Origin: Dasyornis broadbenti
Taxonomy: Eukaryota; Chordata; Aves; Passeriformes; Dasyornithidae
Length of the DNA stretch: 64,000 nucleotides
Assembly: GCA_013397935.1 (NCBI GenBank)
Contig: VZRN01011464.1
Coordinates: forward strand, 4,568,336-4,632,335
Direction of reading: 5' to 3'
Position 1 is the first letter of the stretch; each line of letters starts with the position of its first letter. Below are positions 1 to 12,364 of this stretch, piece after piece. The translations under genes and the position numbers were made by a program. Below the pieces are notes generated by a model. The model did no database searches and was not told the DNA's origin. It saw only the letters and a list, made by a program, of their open reading frames with translations.

Positions 1-215
1 AGGGATAGGGCATCCACAACTTATGGGCAAAAATCTTTACTTTGAGAATGGTGAAACACTGGGACAGGAGTCCACAGAGGCTGTGGAATCTGTGTCTTAT
101 GAGATTTTCTCAAGACCATGAGAAATCTGATCCAATCGCAAAGTTAGCCTTGTTTTAACCAAGGGGTTAGTGACTGAAGGTCCCTGCCAACTGAAATAAT
201 TATATTATTCTCTGT
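1..215 (+). repeat. CR1-type LINE, 3' end fragment(s)
   Basis: The text resembles the 3' end of avian CR1: a stretch about a gene-like 'ctgtggaatctgtgtctt' segment, then a leucine-rich tail ending 'gaaggtccctgccaactg' and an ATTCT-type terminus near 205-215. Bases 1-50 look like a second, rearranged CR1 piece (gggcatccacaac). It lies in the intron 3' of the PDZ exon. Recognised by eye; moderately diverged. Confidence 0.7.
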
Positions 216-1268
<1,053 letters not shown>

Positions 1269-1544
1269 TCAGCCATAAATGAAGAGATATAAATATTCTT
1301 TGATATTAGAAATCCTTTTAGAAGTGGATATTTTGTAGCTAAAATAATTACAACAATAAAAATGATCTGTGAGGTAATTTAAAAACCTCTTTCCTAACCT
1401 ATAAATTCAGCTATGTCTACAAAGTAATACATTCTTCATAATTTCCCTCCCAACCACAATGAGTAAAATATCCCCTGTGAATATCTCATTCCATTTGTTA
1501 CCAAGAAGAGCTAAATATTAGGTGAGCTTTCCTCTCCAAACAAA

Positions 1545-1850
1545 CGGGGTTTAGGCATCCAACAAGTGACACACATGACCGCTGTGCAAGCTTCGTGTCC
1601 GCTCTCCACGTGCCTCGGGGTGCAGTGTGGGTGCTGGGGGCTCCCCGTGCTTCTCTGCTGTGCTGCACTCAGTGAGGGAGGGTTGGGGAAGGTGCAGAGT
1701 TTGTGACCCCAGCTGGTCCCGGGCTGGGGCTGGCGGGCAGCGGGGACGTACCGTACAACCCACGCGCCCCGGCGGGGTCGCGCCGGCACTGCGACAGGTC
1801 ATTCACGCTGCGGGACCTCTTGAGAGCGAGGCGCAGGCGGGCAAATTTGG
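1545..1850. promoter_or_regulatory. Small intragenic CpG-rich block
   Basis: This block stands out against the AT-rich surroundings. The interval 1741-1850 alone carries about 16 CpG dinucleotides, and GC-rich sequence extends leftwards to about 1560. It overlaps most of the candidate cassette exon and the first 200 bp of the intron after it. It may be an intragenic CpG island with promoter activity, or simply GC-rich coding sequence and its flank. I see no TATA box beside it. Its function is inferred only from composition. Confidence 0.4.
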
Positions 1851-1880
1851 GTCTAGGTAAGGTTGATGAGGAGCTTTCTA
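1752..1880 (-). CDS. MAGI2: Candidate MAGI2 cassette exon (43 codons) between WW2 linker and PDZ exon
   Basis: A predicted exon, not known to me from the reference protein. The acceptor is pyrimidine-rich and ends ttctcctttgtaacag; the donor is TACG|gtacgt. The 129-bp interval is open and phase 1 at both ends, exactly the phase of the exon before it (ends at 2496) and after it (begins at 1069). Inclusion would therefore add 43 residues between GFR and EKPLF without a frameshift. The predicted peptide includes ESSSSTLPRPKFARL, then LALKRSRSVNDLSQC, then RRDPAGARGLY. It is basic with no obvious domain and is probably disordered. An alternative acceptor (ccttacctag, exon from 1852) would give 101 bp and break the frame. 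The region is CpG-dense, so it could instead belong to an internal promoter or 5' exon; however, an in-frame TGA at 1905-1903 and no in-frame ATG before the motif argue against a start here. Expression evidence is needed. Confidence 0.55.
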
Positions 1881-2137
1881 CTGTTACAAAGGAGAACAAG
1901 CCTCATTCTCTGACTATAACCTTAAAGTTCATTTGTCTATACCAATACTTTTTGCTGCGCATACAGCTCATTTTAAACGCATTAATTTTTGTGTTACCAA
2001 GTGGCTGAATTCTTGTAAACTCCTACAATACTGTGCTTGAGGCTTTTAACTTAATTGATGCTTGCTAGATGAGCTAGCTTAGAAACAAACCAAACATCAA
2101 TTAAGAGTAATTTAGAGAAAGTACAATTAAGTATTTC

Positions 2138-2402
2138 AGTGTTGCCAACCTCGGGTGCTCAAGAGAGAGTCATATATTCCCAGGAAAAGAATTTATGATT
2201 TTATTTTGAAAATTACTTTGGGTGTCTTAATGTGCTTCACTTTCTCAGCCTTTAGGAAACACTAGATTCAACTTTTCTGTTTTTTCTCTGCACCTCTGAA
2301 GGTTTCAGTTGGCTCATGAGCCCTGCAACTATTGGAACTCAGACATTTAAGGGAGAAAATTGCTAGGATACAGGTGATAACCTTTCGAGAATTGGCAACA
2401 CT
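2138..2402. mobile_element. Probable ancient non-autonomous DNA transposon (MITE-like)
   Basis: A perfect 11-bp inverted repeat bounds the element: agtgttgccaa at 2138-2148 and ttggcaacact at 2392-2402. The preceding base gives a CAGTG-type left end, as in hAT elements, and similarity continues inward (gccaacctcg against gccaattctcg read inward from the right). The 265-bp interior has no coding capacity. The termini resemble an old amniote repeat family starting CAGTGTTGCCAAC that I remember without a certain name. No target-site duplication can be read, consistent with age. It sits about 94 bp from the donor of the WW2-linker exon. Confidence 0.5.
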
Positions 2403-2495
2403 ACTCTTTTAATCAGACTATGACAAAATGATTGTCACATAAACAGGAGAGCAGGATCTTTCATTTTAACTAAGACAGCTGACATGGTACTGTAC

Positions 2496-2617
2496 CTCGG
2501 AAACCTTGGGCCTGCATAGGCTTTGTTCCAAGTTCTGCGTTGGGCATGTTATGCTGCTGTAGCTTCCTTTTTGCTTCTAGGACAGGGTTTTCAAATTGAG
2601 TTCTTCTATTTATGTGG
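2496..2617 (-). CDS. MAGI2: MAGI2 coding exon: second half of WW2 plus linker
   Basis: An internal exon of 122 bp, phase 2 in and phase 1 out. The acceptor reads ttttttccag and the donor CCGAG|gtacag. Its first base completes the Asp codon begun in the upstream exon, then it encodes HINRRTQFENPVLEAKRK, LQQHNMP and a linker ending TKPMQAQGFR. The first part is the C-terminal half of the second WW domain, ending in the conserved Pro of FENP. The second signature aromatic of the WW fold is Phe here instead of Trp, which as I recall is also the case in mammalian MAGI2. WW domains bind proline-rich PPxY-type ligands. The linker differs from the mammalian sequence I remember at only a few residues, as expected between bird and mammal. 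The last base, G, joins the PDZ exon to give Glu, or the candidate cassette exon to give Val. Confidence 0.96.
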
Positions 2618-5600
2618 CTGGAAAAAATTTGGTTTTGATTAAAAACTGGGTTTAGTTGGGTAAAATGATAATTTTCACAGTAGGGTGCTGTATGTGGCTA
2701 AGGTGTGTGTGGTTAGAGAGCGAAACCGTGATGAACTCCCAATGGGCCTGAGTGTGTCCCTTACATAATACACAATTTTATTGGGGATGAGAATATGCAA
2801 CCAGTGCCCTGTGTAATGAACAGCATTGAGCAGCATCCCATTGCTTCAATGTGCTGAACTCTGCTACACACAAATGCTTTTGATCTATGGCACTACATAT
2901 GAAACAGCAGCACTGCTGAAATATGCAAGAGTTTTTCATGTCTTCAGCATGAGCACTCTTCTGTGCATGATTCAAAGGATCTCAACCAGTTTTGTGCATT
3001 ATTATCAATTAGTTGTAAATGAAATTACTCAGTCACTTACAGAAAAGGAGAAGCCTAGAACAAAGAGTGGTTTTATGATGGTAATTTAGAAATAAATCTA
3101 ACACAGGTAATAAGTTGAAGGTTATTCCTTTTTAATACTATGGTGTGTATCTGCTCAGCTGTACAGAAAAATCAGATGCACAAACTAAGTTAGGGGGTAG
3201 ATTAGATCTCCACAGATCATATTTGAAATATAAGAAAAGTGAGTATACACATTTTTTCCTGATGTTTTATGTTTCCTACTATAGGTCATTAAGTACATCT
3301 CCGTCATTACACCACTATTTTTCTGCATTGTGTTTAGAACTATAACTTCTACTACATATTCTCATCATATCCTTGATTTTAATTCTTCAAAACACACATT
3401 TTATCAATCATTGTGCAATACTACAGTCCTGTCCTGGGATATGTTTTGCATGTTTTCTGAAGAAGGCAAAGCAATATAGTTGCCTGCATGGAACAAATCC
3501 GCAAGACAGGATCAGAACAGAATCACAACTAAGAGAAGGGGCTTGTGCTTCAAACACTGCTCTGGGGAAATACATATGCACAGAATGGTTCTCACTGGGC
3601 TACTATCTACTGTGGTCTTCTGAAAATCCAATCATGGGATTCAAGCACTTGGATAGGTGACCTGGGAACTTTCAAAACTCTGAGATCCTAAAAGGGTCTT
3701 TTTTTACATTGAAATGACCTTCTGTGCCACATTAAGCACTTTTCAGGGCCTGTGGCATTCTGATCCTACCACTGTTTCAAAGATAACAAGTGGAATTGCC
3801 ATTAGGAAGTGAGGTAGAGGAAATGCATCAAGTCCTATGGGACTTGCAATACACTTGCAAAATAGGATTAAGTGGCCAGTGTTAATGAAATGAAAAGACT
3901 TTCAGTCATGTAAAAGAATATTTGATTTAATGAGATGAAGTAAATGTGATAAATCCTGAAATTGCTACTTGGTTCACATGGCTATAACTCATTCAAGTGG
4001 CTGCTAACTTTTTGCTAAAATTTTGATTAATAGTTTTCTTGTAAATTTTGGTCTATGCTGCAGACAGAGAAAGTCCCTTTCATTTCTTTCTGTCTTCAGA
4101 CAGGCTGTTTAAGACTGTAGGCATTCCTTTCCTAGACTTTTGCTTTCTGTTATTTCTAGTAATTATCAGGGTCTTCAGCATCTTATTCTATTGCAAACCT
4201 AGAAACTTACGATGAAAGGGAGACAAACTTTACTAGTTAAAAATGGAGAAAGCAAGACTTATGTGCATTAAATAAGATAATCATGAACGACTAACGTAAG
4301 CATGAAAAAAGTAATTATGTGATGTGTTTATCATGTGATGTATTTCTATATTGTAAAGGAAACACTGCTTTTGCATTTACACAAGACAGTGATGAAACTG
4401 AAATACTACATAAAGTTCTGAGCACCCATGATCAAATGAAATAAGTCTATATGAAAGATTTTACAGGAAGACCAGTGAAATAGAGTCTTCTGTTACAGAA
4501 GATCAAAGGTGTTCTAGCTTTTTATTCAAGCAGAATTAATTCTGATATATAATTGCCTTCTATGAATACATTTGGAAGTAAATACTAGAATGTATTAAAG
4601 ATGTCAGGATTTCAGACTTGAAGTCTGTAGACTTCTCACAGGAGAAGTGTGAAGTTAGAAAACAGATTCCAGTAGGAGATATGGAGTACAATATCTAGCT
4701 TGTTTTATGCTAGCATTTGATAAGGTTAAAATCAGGTTTGCTACACAGAGGATTAATTGCTTCAACATAGGCATCATCCCTTATTTTAGGGGCTCTGAAG
4801 TATCCTGCCCTGTTCTTCAGCTGCCTTTCATAAGAGCGTGGCTTTCCCATGGCTTTTATGCCATATCATGCAGATGTAGTGGATATCTAAGATTACACTC
4901 CCGATCTGCATTCAGGACCTTGCACTATGCTTAGAGCCATGTTATAATTGCAGGGCACATCTCAGTGCTGTAGGAGGGCCCTTGCAGGCTTAAGTTTCAA
5001 CTTATATGTGATTCTGTGATAGAAAAGAAGTTGGGATTTTAGCTAATTAAGATCTGTTCATGGCTCAAGAAAGATTAGTTACTGAGGTATAGACATCACA
5101 GCTAGAATCTCTTTTCTACTGCATACCTACAGTTTCTAGGTGGAGTTTAAGTTGTGGTTTGGTACATTTACACAGAAAAGTCTTTGATAACAGCTATCTT
5201 GAAAATGACATTTTGTTCTTTTAGATCAGACAGGAAGACTAACAGAGGTACTTGAAGCACCTCATGTTGTTGGGGCAACTTTAATAATTCTAAGCTCCAA
5301 TTTATATCCATATTTTGACTGTTTTATGGTAGAGTGCGGTCTCAAAAGCACGATGTGAAATTTACAACTAATTAAAAAAATGTATTAAATATTGTGTCCA
5401 AGAAGAGTCAAAGAAAAAAAAGTTATACTGATAATCAGTAATTTTTATCAGTCAGTAATACGGTATTATGCTCCTATACTGATGATACATGAAACACATC
5501 TCTTTTATGCAATTTTAAGTGCTATTCAGCTTCATGGCTAATCAGAAAAAGTGCTCCTGATGAGTTTACTTGAGAAAAAAGTTATTAAGCTAAGTAATTC

Positions 5601-8600
5601 TCTTGAAAGGACATTCTAGCTTTTCATCTAGCTACTTCAACAGCATACAAAATATATATTACTAGCCTAGGCCTTCCTAAGAAAAGACAAATGAGAGTTT
5701 TCGAGATGGTTACAAATAGGTGCTTTTGTGGTTAAAACAGATTTTGGATGGCAGCCAAAATGTATTGCTCATTGCTCATAGAATCTAATTCAGTGAACAA
5801 TTCTAACTTCAGTTTTCTTCCTTTATTTTATATAATATGTATTAAAGCTAAAAGCCTAATCCAAAGCCTAATCCAAATAATTTCTTCTAGTGCCATTGTG
5901 GCTGTGCAGAGAAGATGTTGCTGGTGCTGCTGTCCCGTTACCTCACTGTATCTTAACTGGGGGCAAACCCTCAGGGGTAGGATTTGCTTTTGGGATGCGT
6001 TTACTTGTGATGTCAAAATACTGTCTCTGTGTGATAAGGAGGTACCATCACCACCAGCCAGCCTATAAGACACAGACACCATTCTGCCCTCTCATCAGTC
6101 AGTGGGGCCAGGCCAAGCCATTTTTGCGATGAGTTTCACATTAGATGTACTTAAGACAACTGAAACACATCCTTAGGAGATTTGTGGGCAGTAGTGCCCA
6201 GTTCGCAGACTTTAATTGATGGTCAAGGTACTGAACTCTGACAAAATGGCAGCAAGTCAGAGCATACGCACCAGCAGAAGGAGTTTAACCGATCTCCTTT
6301 CCTTAGCTACATTCTTAGTCATGTATAGTAATATATGGGGTGAGGTTTTTTGCAGTTTTTGCCTATAGCTTTTGATATTGTTGTCTATCACCAAACAAAG
6401 TAATTCTGGTGATCAGGATGACTATAAAATGGATGTTCTAATGCATAACTTGTTAATGCCTATCTACTCTTTATATTCACATTTTTCAGTTAATAACACT
6501 TTATAGTGACAAAAAGACCTGAAATAACTTTCTATTTGAGTAGTTACAGAGTGGCATCAGAAATTTTAAGTCAAGGAGGTATATTTTTCCAGAATAAATA
6601 CCTGTATAGCTAATTTAGCTGTTCTGTTAAAGAGCCTATGTCTGGAAATTGAGCTCTGTGTTGTAGTTAATCATCCTTAAAGAGGGAAACAATCTTTTGG
6701 CAATTAGAATCCTGAAAGACCCAGTGCACTCTAATGACTGCTTTCTCTCCACAGCCCTGCACAGTTCAGTGCTTTAGTTCTTAGTTTACAGATTAAGACC
6801 AGATTGCACGAGAGTTAACAAACATATAACAAACACTTCTCATTTATGTCAAATGTCTACACATTACAAATGAAGTCTGGACCTGCATAACAAAGCAAAT
6901 GAAAATTAAAATAATATCTCACACCTATCTCTTAATCTCACGCATGATTAAGAGATTACTGGAGACCCTTTTTTTAACAGAATTTGCAAATACATTGTGA
7001 CTAGTCTTTATCAACTTGACTGGCAAGAGGTTTAGCTTTCTTTGTTTTGGTTTATTTTCTTTTTTAACTTTTTCGCTGGTCTCAGAATATTTGAGCTGGA
7101 CATGGCTGCTCCTTGTAAGGGGAATATTTGCCTCCTTGCTCATCCTTACAAACTTCCCATGGGATACAAGTATCTCAGTGAGCAGAGTACAAGCCCTTCT
7201 TCCATAAGGATTTTGTAGGCCTGCATGTAGACTTGGACTGGACCTGAAAATGTGGAAGTTTGTAATCTTGTGTTTCATAATTTACTTACTTTTATGACAT
7301 AATTAAGAGAGTTTATTGTACTCTGATTTTATCTAGTTAAAAATGAACTCATCTGTTGAATACTGGTAATAAAAAAGGTGTGACTGTTATGTTTTAGCAG
7401 GAAAAATGGAAAGCAATCTTTGTTTCAAACTTATCGAGCTCAGACAGCAAATTAAACTACAGCTACATTTTACAGACTATAAAACTCCATGTGAATTTAG
7501 CAGGGCTGCATTTTTAATGCCACACCATAAGCATCCATTCCACTTCTAAAAACCTCTGAGACTGCAGTAGGTTTGATGTATCTGTCCACAAATCTTATCT
7601 GTGGTAGGATTAATAAATTTGGCACTAACAGCATTAAAATATGTAATTGCATCATAACATCTGGGCCTGGTGCCTTGAGTCTGTTTGCCTGTGGTTGGAC
7701 ATGAAATGCAGATAAATACTTGTTCCTTTTTTGACTCTGCAGTGGAGTGTGAGCCTCGCTGGTGCCAGAATGCCTTGGGCTGCACTAACAACCAAGCGGA
7801 GTCTCAGTAAGAGATCAATGCACAGAAATGGCACAACACCTGTTACACCCCAAAATACACTAAAAACCACTGGGACAGAAGACTTACTTACACCCAGCAG
7901 CTGCATAATTGCACGTGCAGAAATCTTTGGTGGGGCTTAAGTACAAAATGAGAACTGCAGCCCCTACCTACTCGGGGACATCAGAAAAGAGCGCGGGCAT
8001 AACAAGAGGGAGTAATTTTATGGTATTATGTAGGCACTTCAAAATGTATCTTTTTGCTTGAATCTGGACTGACTAAGGTGACTTGAGCTGAGCAGCAAAG
8101 TAGATGGGGCTGCTGGCTCTTTCACCTGAGGGCAGGAAGCAAGCTGGGGACAAAGCAGAAGAGCAGGTGCTCTGGCATTTGGAGAATGGGACAGGAGTCA
8201 GTGCAGCAATAACCAAACCCCATTTTCAGTTGTTTGCTTTGTAGAAGGCTGGGGAACATGCATGGGAATCCACAAACTGCTGCTGTGACAGCAGTTAAGA
8301 AAGGGGCATCTTACATCGTCTAGACTTTCAGAAATCAGATGATTTTTTCATCTCCCTGCACATCTCAGCCCTGGCATAACAGCAGCATATCCTGAAGTCT
8401 GGCAAAGTTGCATCCCCAGTACCAGTCCAGGGCAATCCTGCACTCAGTGTGCTGGTGTGGATTCATGAGACTAAGAGAAAAATGTGATACACAAAGCAAA
8501 TTTTCTAATTTCTATGAAACAACTAGATAAATATACTGCTTGAGTGTCAGGATTTGAAACTGAGATTTTAGGTCAGGGGCCATATTCTCTAAAGATCTCT

Positions 8601-9515
8601 CTTGTTGAATAAAAGGCACTAATGGATGCTTGTTTCTCAACCATTCAAGTGCTGTCTGCAGAGTGGCAGGAGTGGTTTTCTGCCTCCTCTCCTGTATGTT
8701 GTCTGTAGAGAGCAGAGTGAGAACTGATCCCTTCCAAACAGGTATCACAATCTGAATCTAGATTGATTCTGCATAAATCTCATTCACTGTGTTAAGTTAA
8801 AAAGCAGAGGAACTCATCTCTCAGATTTACTTATTTTATGTGCAAACTGGCCAGGTTCTACCAATACCTCAAACAAAAGCATTTTGTTGGCCTTTGCATA
8901 GAGGAATAAGAAGCTTTTCTCCCCCTTGTCTCATGACTAAAATAAAATCTGAAGAAAATGAAAGCAAGGCTTGTGCCATGAAAATAGAATTTATATTCTT
9001 TTCAGCTGCACTTTTAAATACAAAATAAAATATAACATTCCTAAAATTCTATATGCAGAGTATAAATAACTTGTCTTCTCGTACAAACAACATAAACATC
9101 TGGTTTGCAGCAATTGAGGACTACCCAGAAAAGAATCTTAACTGAGCTAAAATGATTATGCTTTGCTCTATTAATTGATTAACAAGACTTAAACCTTGCC
9201 AGATATCCAAAGCTTTCATAGAAAATGCAACATCTCTTTAATGGAGATGTTCTTTGTACAAGTATCAGCTGGAATGGTACCATGACACTAGACCCTGGAT
9301 AAGGAGAGTGACTGAATGCCTGAGTCATTGATTTGAGACACATTGAACATATCTGGATACATTGGCTGCATTCATGATTGAGAATTCCTGGTACACCCTT
9401 CTTTTAACATGCCAAGTAGTTGTACCTATTCCTTGCCAGGCTAAGCACTGCAGAGGATACTAGTATTAGGTTATGACATATTAATAGCGACTTAATATTG
9501 AACTTGGGAACTTAC
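2618..9515 (-). other. MAGI2: MAGI2 intron splitting the WW2 domain (6.9 kb)
   Basis: Bounded by gtaag (9515 downwards) and ttttttccag (ending at 2618). It is AT-rich with scattered short frames, none carrying a domain I recognise. Short tandem duplications (for example near 5856-5880) and a hairpin at 6927-6956 are present. The more GC-rich patch near 8080-8480 was examined and shows no splice-flanked coding segment. No clear CR1 copy was recognised in this intron. Confidence 0.8.
6927..6956. repeat. Perfect 11-bp inverted repeat, 8-nt loop
   Basis: The arm at 6927-6937 (atctcttaatc) is the exact reverse complement of 6946-6956, separated by tcacgcat. It could form a hairpin in DNA or in the MAGI2 pre-mRNA. 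The arm is too short for a typical microRNA precursor. No function is assigned. Confidence 0.5.
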
Positions 9516-9573
9516 TCAACATAATAAGTGCCATAAATGGGATCATCAATTTTCTCCCAGCCATATGGAAGCT
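9516..9573 (-). CDS. MAGI2: MAGI2 coding exon: first half of WW2
   Basis: A 58-bp micro-exon, phase 1 in and phase 2 out, too short for any length-based ORF call. The acceptor is ctgtttgtttttcag and the donor GTTGA|gtaag. With the G supplied from upstream it encodes [19 protein letters not shown] plus two bases of the Asp codon. This is the N-terminal half of the second WW domain: it has the LP..W start, the signature Trp and the aromatic YYV strand. The domain is completed by the exon at 2617-2496 after a 6.9-kb intron. The exon carrying the first WW domain was not found in the remaining 54 kb upstream, so it probably lies outside the window. Confidence 0.96.
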
Positions 9574-11242
9574 CTGAAAAACAAACAGTTATCTCACTCA
9601 GTAAATGCAGTACAGAATGCTAAGATTTCTAATAACAAGATTGTAGATCTTTGCTGGGTGTTGAGCGAAAGAATAGTGAAATTAGATACAGTGACCAAAG
9701 AAAATGCCAAATCTTGAACAAACCCCATGGCAGCCACAAGTAGTAGTAACAACTTGGAAATTTGCATGCAAAACCAGCTCTCAATCTCTAGAGAAACACA
9801 TTTTGGTTGAACTTCTTTATTGTTCCAACAATTGTACCAGCCAACAGGTGTAGCACATTTTGTGTGACATCACTGCCAGAGGAAGTGAGGACATTCTATT
9901 TTCCCAAATAGGTACACACAAAAAAATTACTTTGCTTTTTGAGCTTTTTTTCTTAGGAATCCTCGAAAAGTTGGTCTAGAAGGAACAAAAAGTGTTTGTC
10001 TCCTGCCATACAAGTACAGTAAGTATACTGAAATGTTTGCACTGTTCATCTTACTGTGATGGCAATTACACAGTCTCCAAAAGCATCTTGTTCCAAAATT
10101 TAGTTATATATCAGGAACATATGAGTGCGGAGCAGTAAATGAAAGTACAACCAAAATAAGATATTGTAGCATCCTCTGGACATAAAGCTAACTACATTTT
10201 GCAGAAACAGAGATCCCTAAAACATTCTGGTCTTAACAATCAAAGTGTTATAAACATTAATTCATTAATCTTGAAAATCAATCTGCATTCATCTATAACC
10301 AAACTGCAACATACATATATTCATGTACATCCATGCATATTTTATTATCACTCACGCTGAATGCTTAAAAAATTATTATACTGCCAAAAGCATTACATCT
10401 TGTGTTTAAAAGGCACCAGACAGATGCAACAAGTATCTCAGTTGACGTGAACAGAGTAAAAACCTCAGTGCCAGATGTGGTGACTTTGATGGAGGACAAA
10501 AGGATGGGCATTCCCATCACGCACAGGTATTGATTTCTGTGCAGTTAAAAACTATGGTACAATGTACGGGGAGTGGTACTGAGATGCTACTAGAAAATTT
10601 GACTCTGGAATTGGTTATCTCAGATCTTTTTTTCTTTTTAAACTCAGTTGAACTTTTGCAAACTATTTGGAGACAATAAGGACTGAACTGGACAGAACAG
10701 AACTGATGTAGATCATATTGAACAGTCATTAAACCGGTCATAAAGAAGTACTTGTGGATGACGAGCTTTTTTTTTCCCACTGACAATATGAATAGACAAT
10801 TATTGAAATGCTCAAAGGAGCAAATAGGAAAGTAAAGCCTGAGTGGTAAAAATGAGGCTAAAGGGTTAAAAGGTAATGTTAATCTCTGCTTGTTACTTCT
10901 CCTTTAAATGCATCTGTAATAGCTGATCCTTTCTTGAGTGAACCTGTTCAGTCTGCTGTGGTCTTCATATCACACTGTTCCCAGGGGATGTTCCTGCTCA
11001 GCTTTTTCCAATTTTGCAATAAAGGATACAACCCTCTGCCAGAGATAGGCAGATGAGGAACTCCATGTTAATTTTTTTTTTTTTTAAACAGAAAGCTTAA
11101 AGTTGATACTCAATTTTTCTTATTATTCTTAGACTACTGTTAGCTTTGAAATCTCCCTGAGTCCACACTCTGAACTGCTTTTGTCAGAGCTATTTCGTTG
11201 TCACTTCATAGGAATAAATGCAGCATAAGGTGTTTAAGCAGG
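9574..11242 (-). other. MAGI2: Start (3' part) of the large upstream MAGI2 intron
   Basis: Unique-looking AT-rich intron upstream of the WW2 micro-exon. It holds short homopolymer runs near 11070 and nothing else I can recognise. The intron continues to the end of the window without another MAGI2 exon that I could find. Confidence 0.7.
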
Positions 11243-11505
11243 TCCCAGAATTACAGAATGGTTGATGCTGGAATGGAACATTGTAGATTGCCTAGCCCAA
11301 CCCCTCTGCTCAAAGCAGGGTCAGCCTGATCAGGTTGCTCAGGATCATCTTCAGTCAGCGCCTGAATATCTCCAAGGATGGAGACGCCACAACCGTTCCG
11401 GGTAACCCGGTTTGTGCCCTTTTGCCTCCTGTCCTGTCACCAGACACCATTGCAAAGAGCCTGGTTCGGTCTTCCTTGCACCTCCCTTCACGCATTTATT
11501 TAGAC
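11243..11505 (-). repeat. CR1-type LINE, 3' end, reverse orientation
   Basis: On the plus strand this reads as the reverse complement of a CR1 tail: 'cagaattacagaatggttg', 'gcccaacccctctgctcaaa', 'tgaatatctccaaggatgga' and 'cctcctgtcctgtcacc', followed by 'agagcctggttcggtcttcc'. These are in the usual order of the 3' region. 5'-truncated, moderately diverged. Confidence 0.85.
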
Positions 11506-12307
11506 TGATAAAATTTTCGCTATTGAAATGAAAGATTACAGGACAGAAATACTTTAGTGCTTCATAAAACAGGAAGCCAAGCACTTGCCAGATTAGGGGT
11601 GTGGGCATTACAGTTTCTCTTTTTGATTCCACTGTGCCTAGGGATGATCATTAGGGATGAAAGTGAACAGTAAATATTTGTAAAAGAGAATTATTGTAAA
11701 ACACTAGTGAAAGAGATTGTTGATGGCCACAATGATGTGAATAGGGAAAGGAGCTCTATCTTACAGCTATATTCACTTGGTAGCATTAGCATGCTCATTT
11801 GTGTACAATTTTTGCAAGCACTGGTTCATGGACGCTGTGCTATAATATGACAGACACTTTCATTTTCATGAGCTCAACACTTCTATTATTCACATCCTCC
11901 GAGTCTACTGACTCCTGGAGGCTTTCTCTGTAGAAGGAAAAACATTAAAAATCCACCTTTTTTTTTTTTAATCTTAAATATATAACATCCTCCTATCATC
12001 CAGCAGTGCAGAGCCTGCTCAGGAATATTTATAAAATCACCATTTAGAAATCAGTAATATTTTGTGCAGTGGTTGGCAATGCTGACACCATGAGAAGATG
12101 TAAAGGTGCTGGATAATCTGTATAGTATATTTATACCCTCTAGTTTTCCCATTTCCTGCTTTATTCCTTACAAGAACAGCAGTATCTAGCCAATACCAGT
12201 CATCCAAAACAACCTTTGCTCAGTAACCATCTGGCTGAGCTTTTAATTCAGAAGAAGCTGCATTTCTAGAAGTTAAATGCCCAGTGGTAAGGGAAGTCTG
12301 TATTAAG

Positions 12308-12364
12308 AAAAGGAAGGAAGGAAGGAAGGAAGGAAGGAAGGAAGGAAGGAAGGAAGGAAGGAAG
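12308..12364 (+). repeat. (AAGG)n microsatellite, about 14 units
   Basis: An uninterrupted tract of GGAA/AAGG units. In the reverse direction it creates a spurious Ser-Phe-Leu-Pro repeat frame, which is not a gene. GGAA arrays can bind ETS-family factors; whether this one does is unknown. Confidence 0.97.

Noticed and set aside
1669..1899. 76-codon minus-strand frame read as a protein starting at 1899
   Set aside because: The first codon is TTG and an in-frame TGA lies two codons upstream, so it is not a credible translation start. The frame is better explained as a spliced internal exon (1880-1752).
2138..2402. Inverted repeat considered as a structured non-coding RNA
   Set aside because: The arms are 243 bp apart and match transposon-type termini, so a DNA-transposon remnant is the simpler reading.
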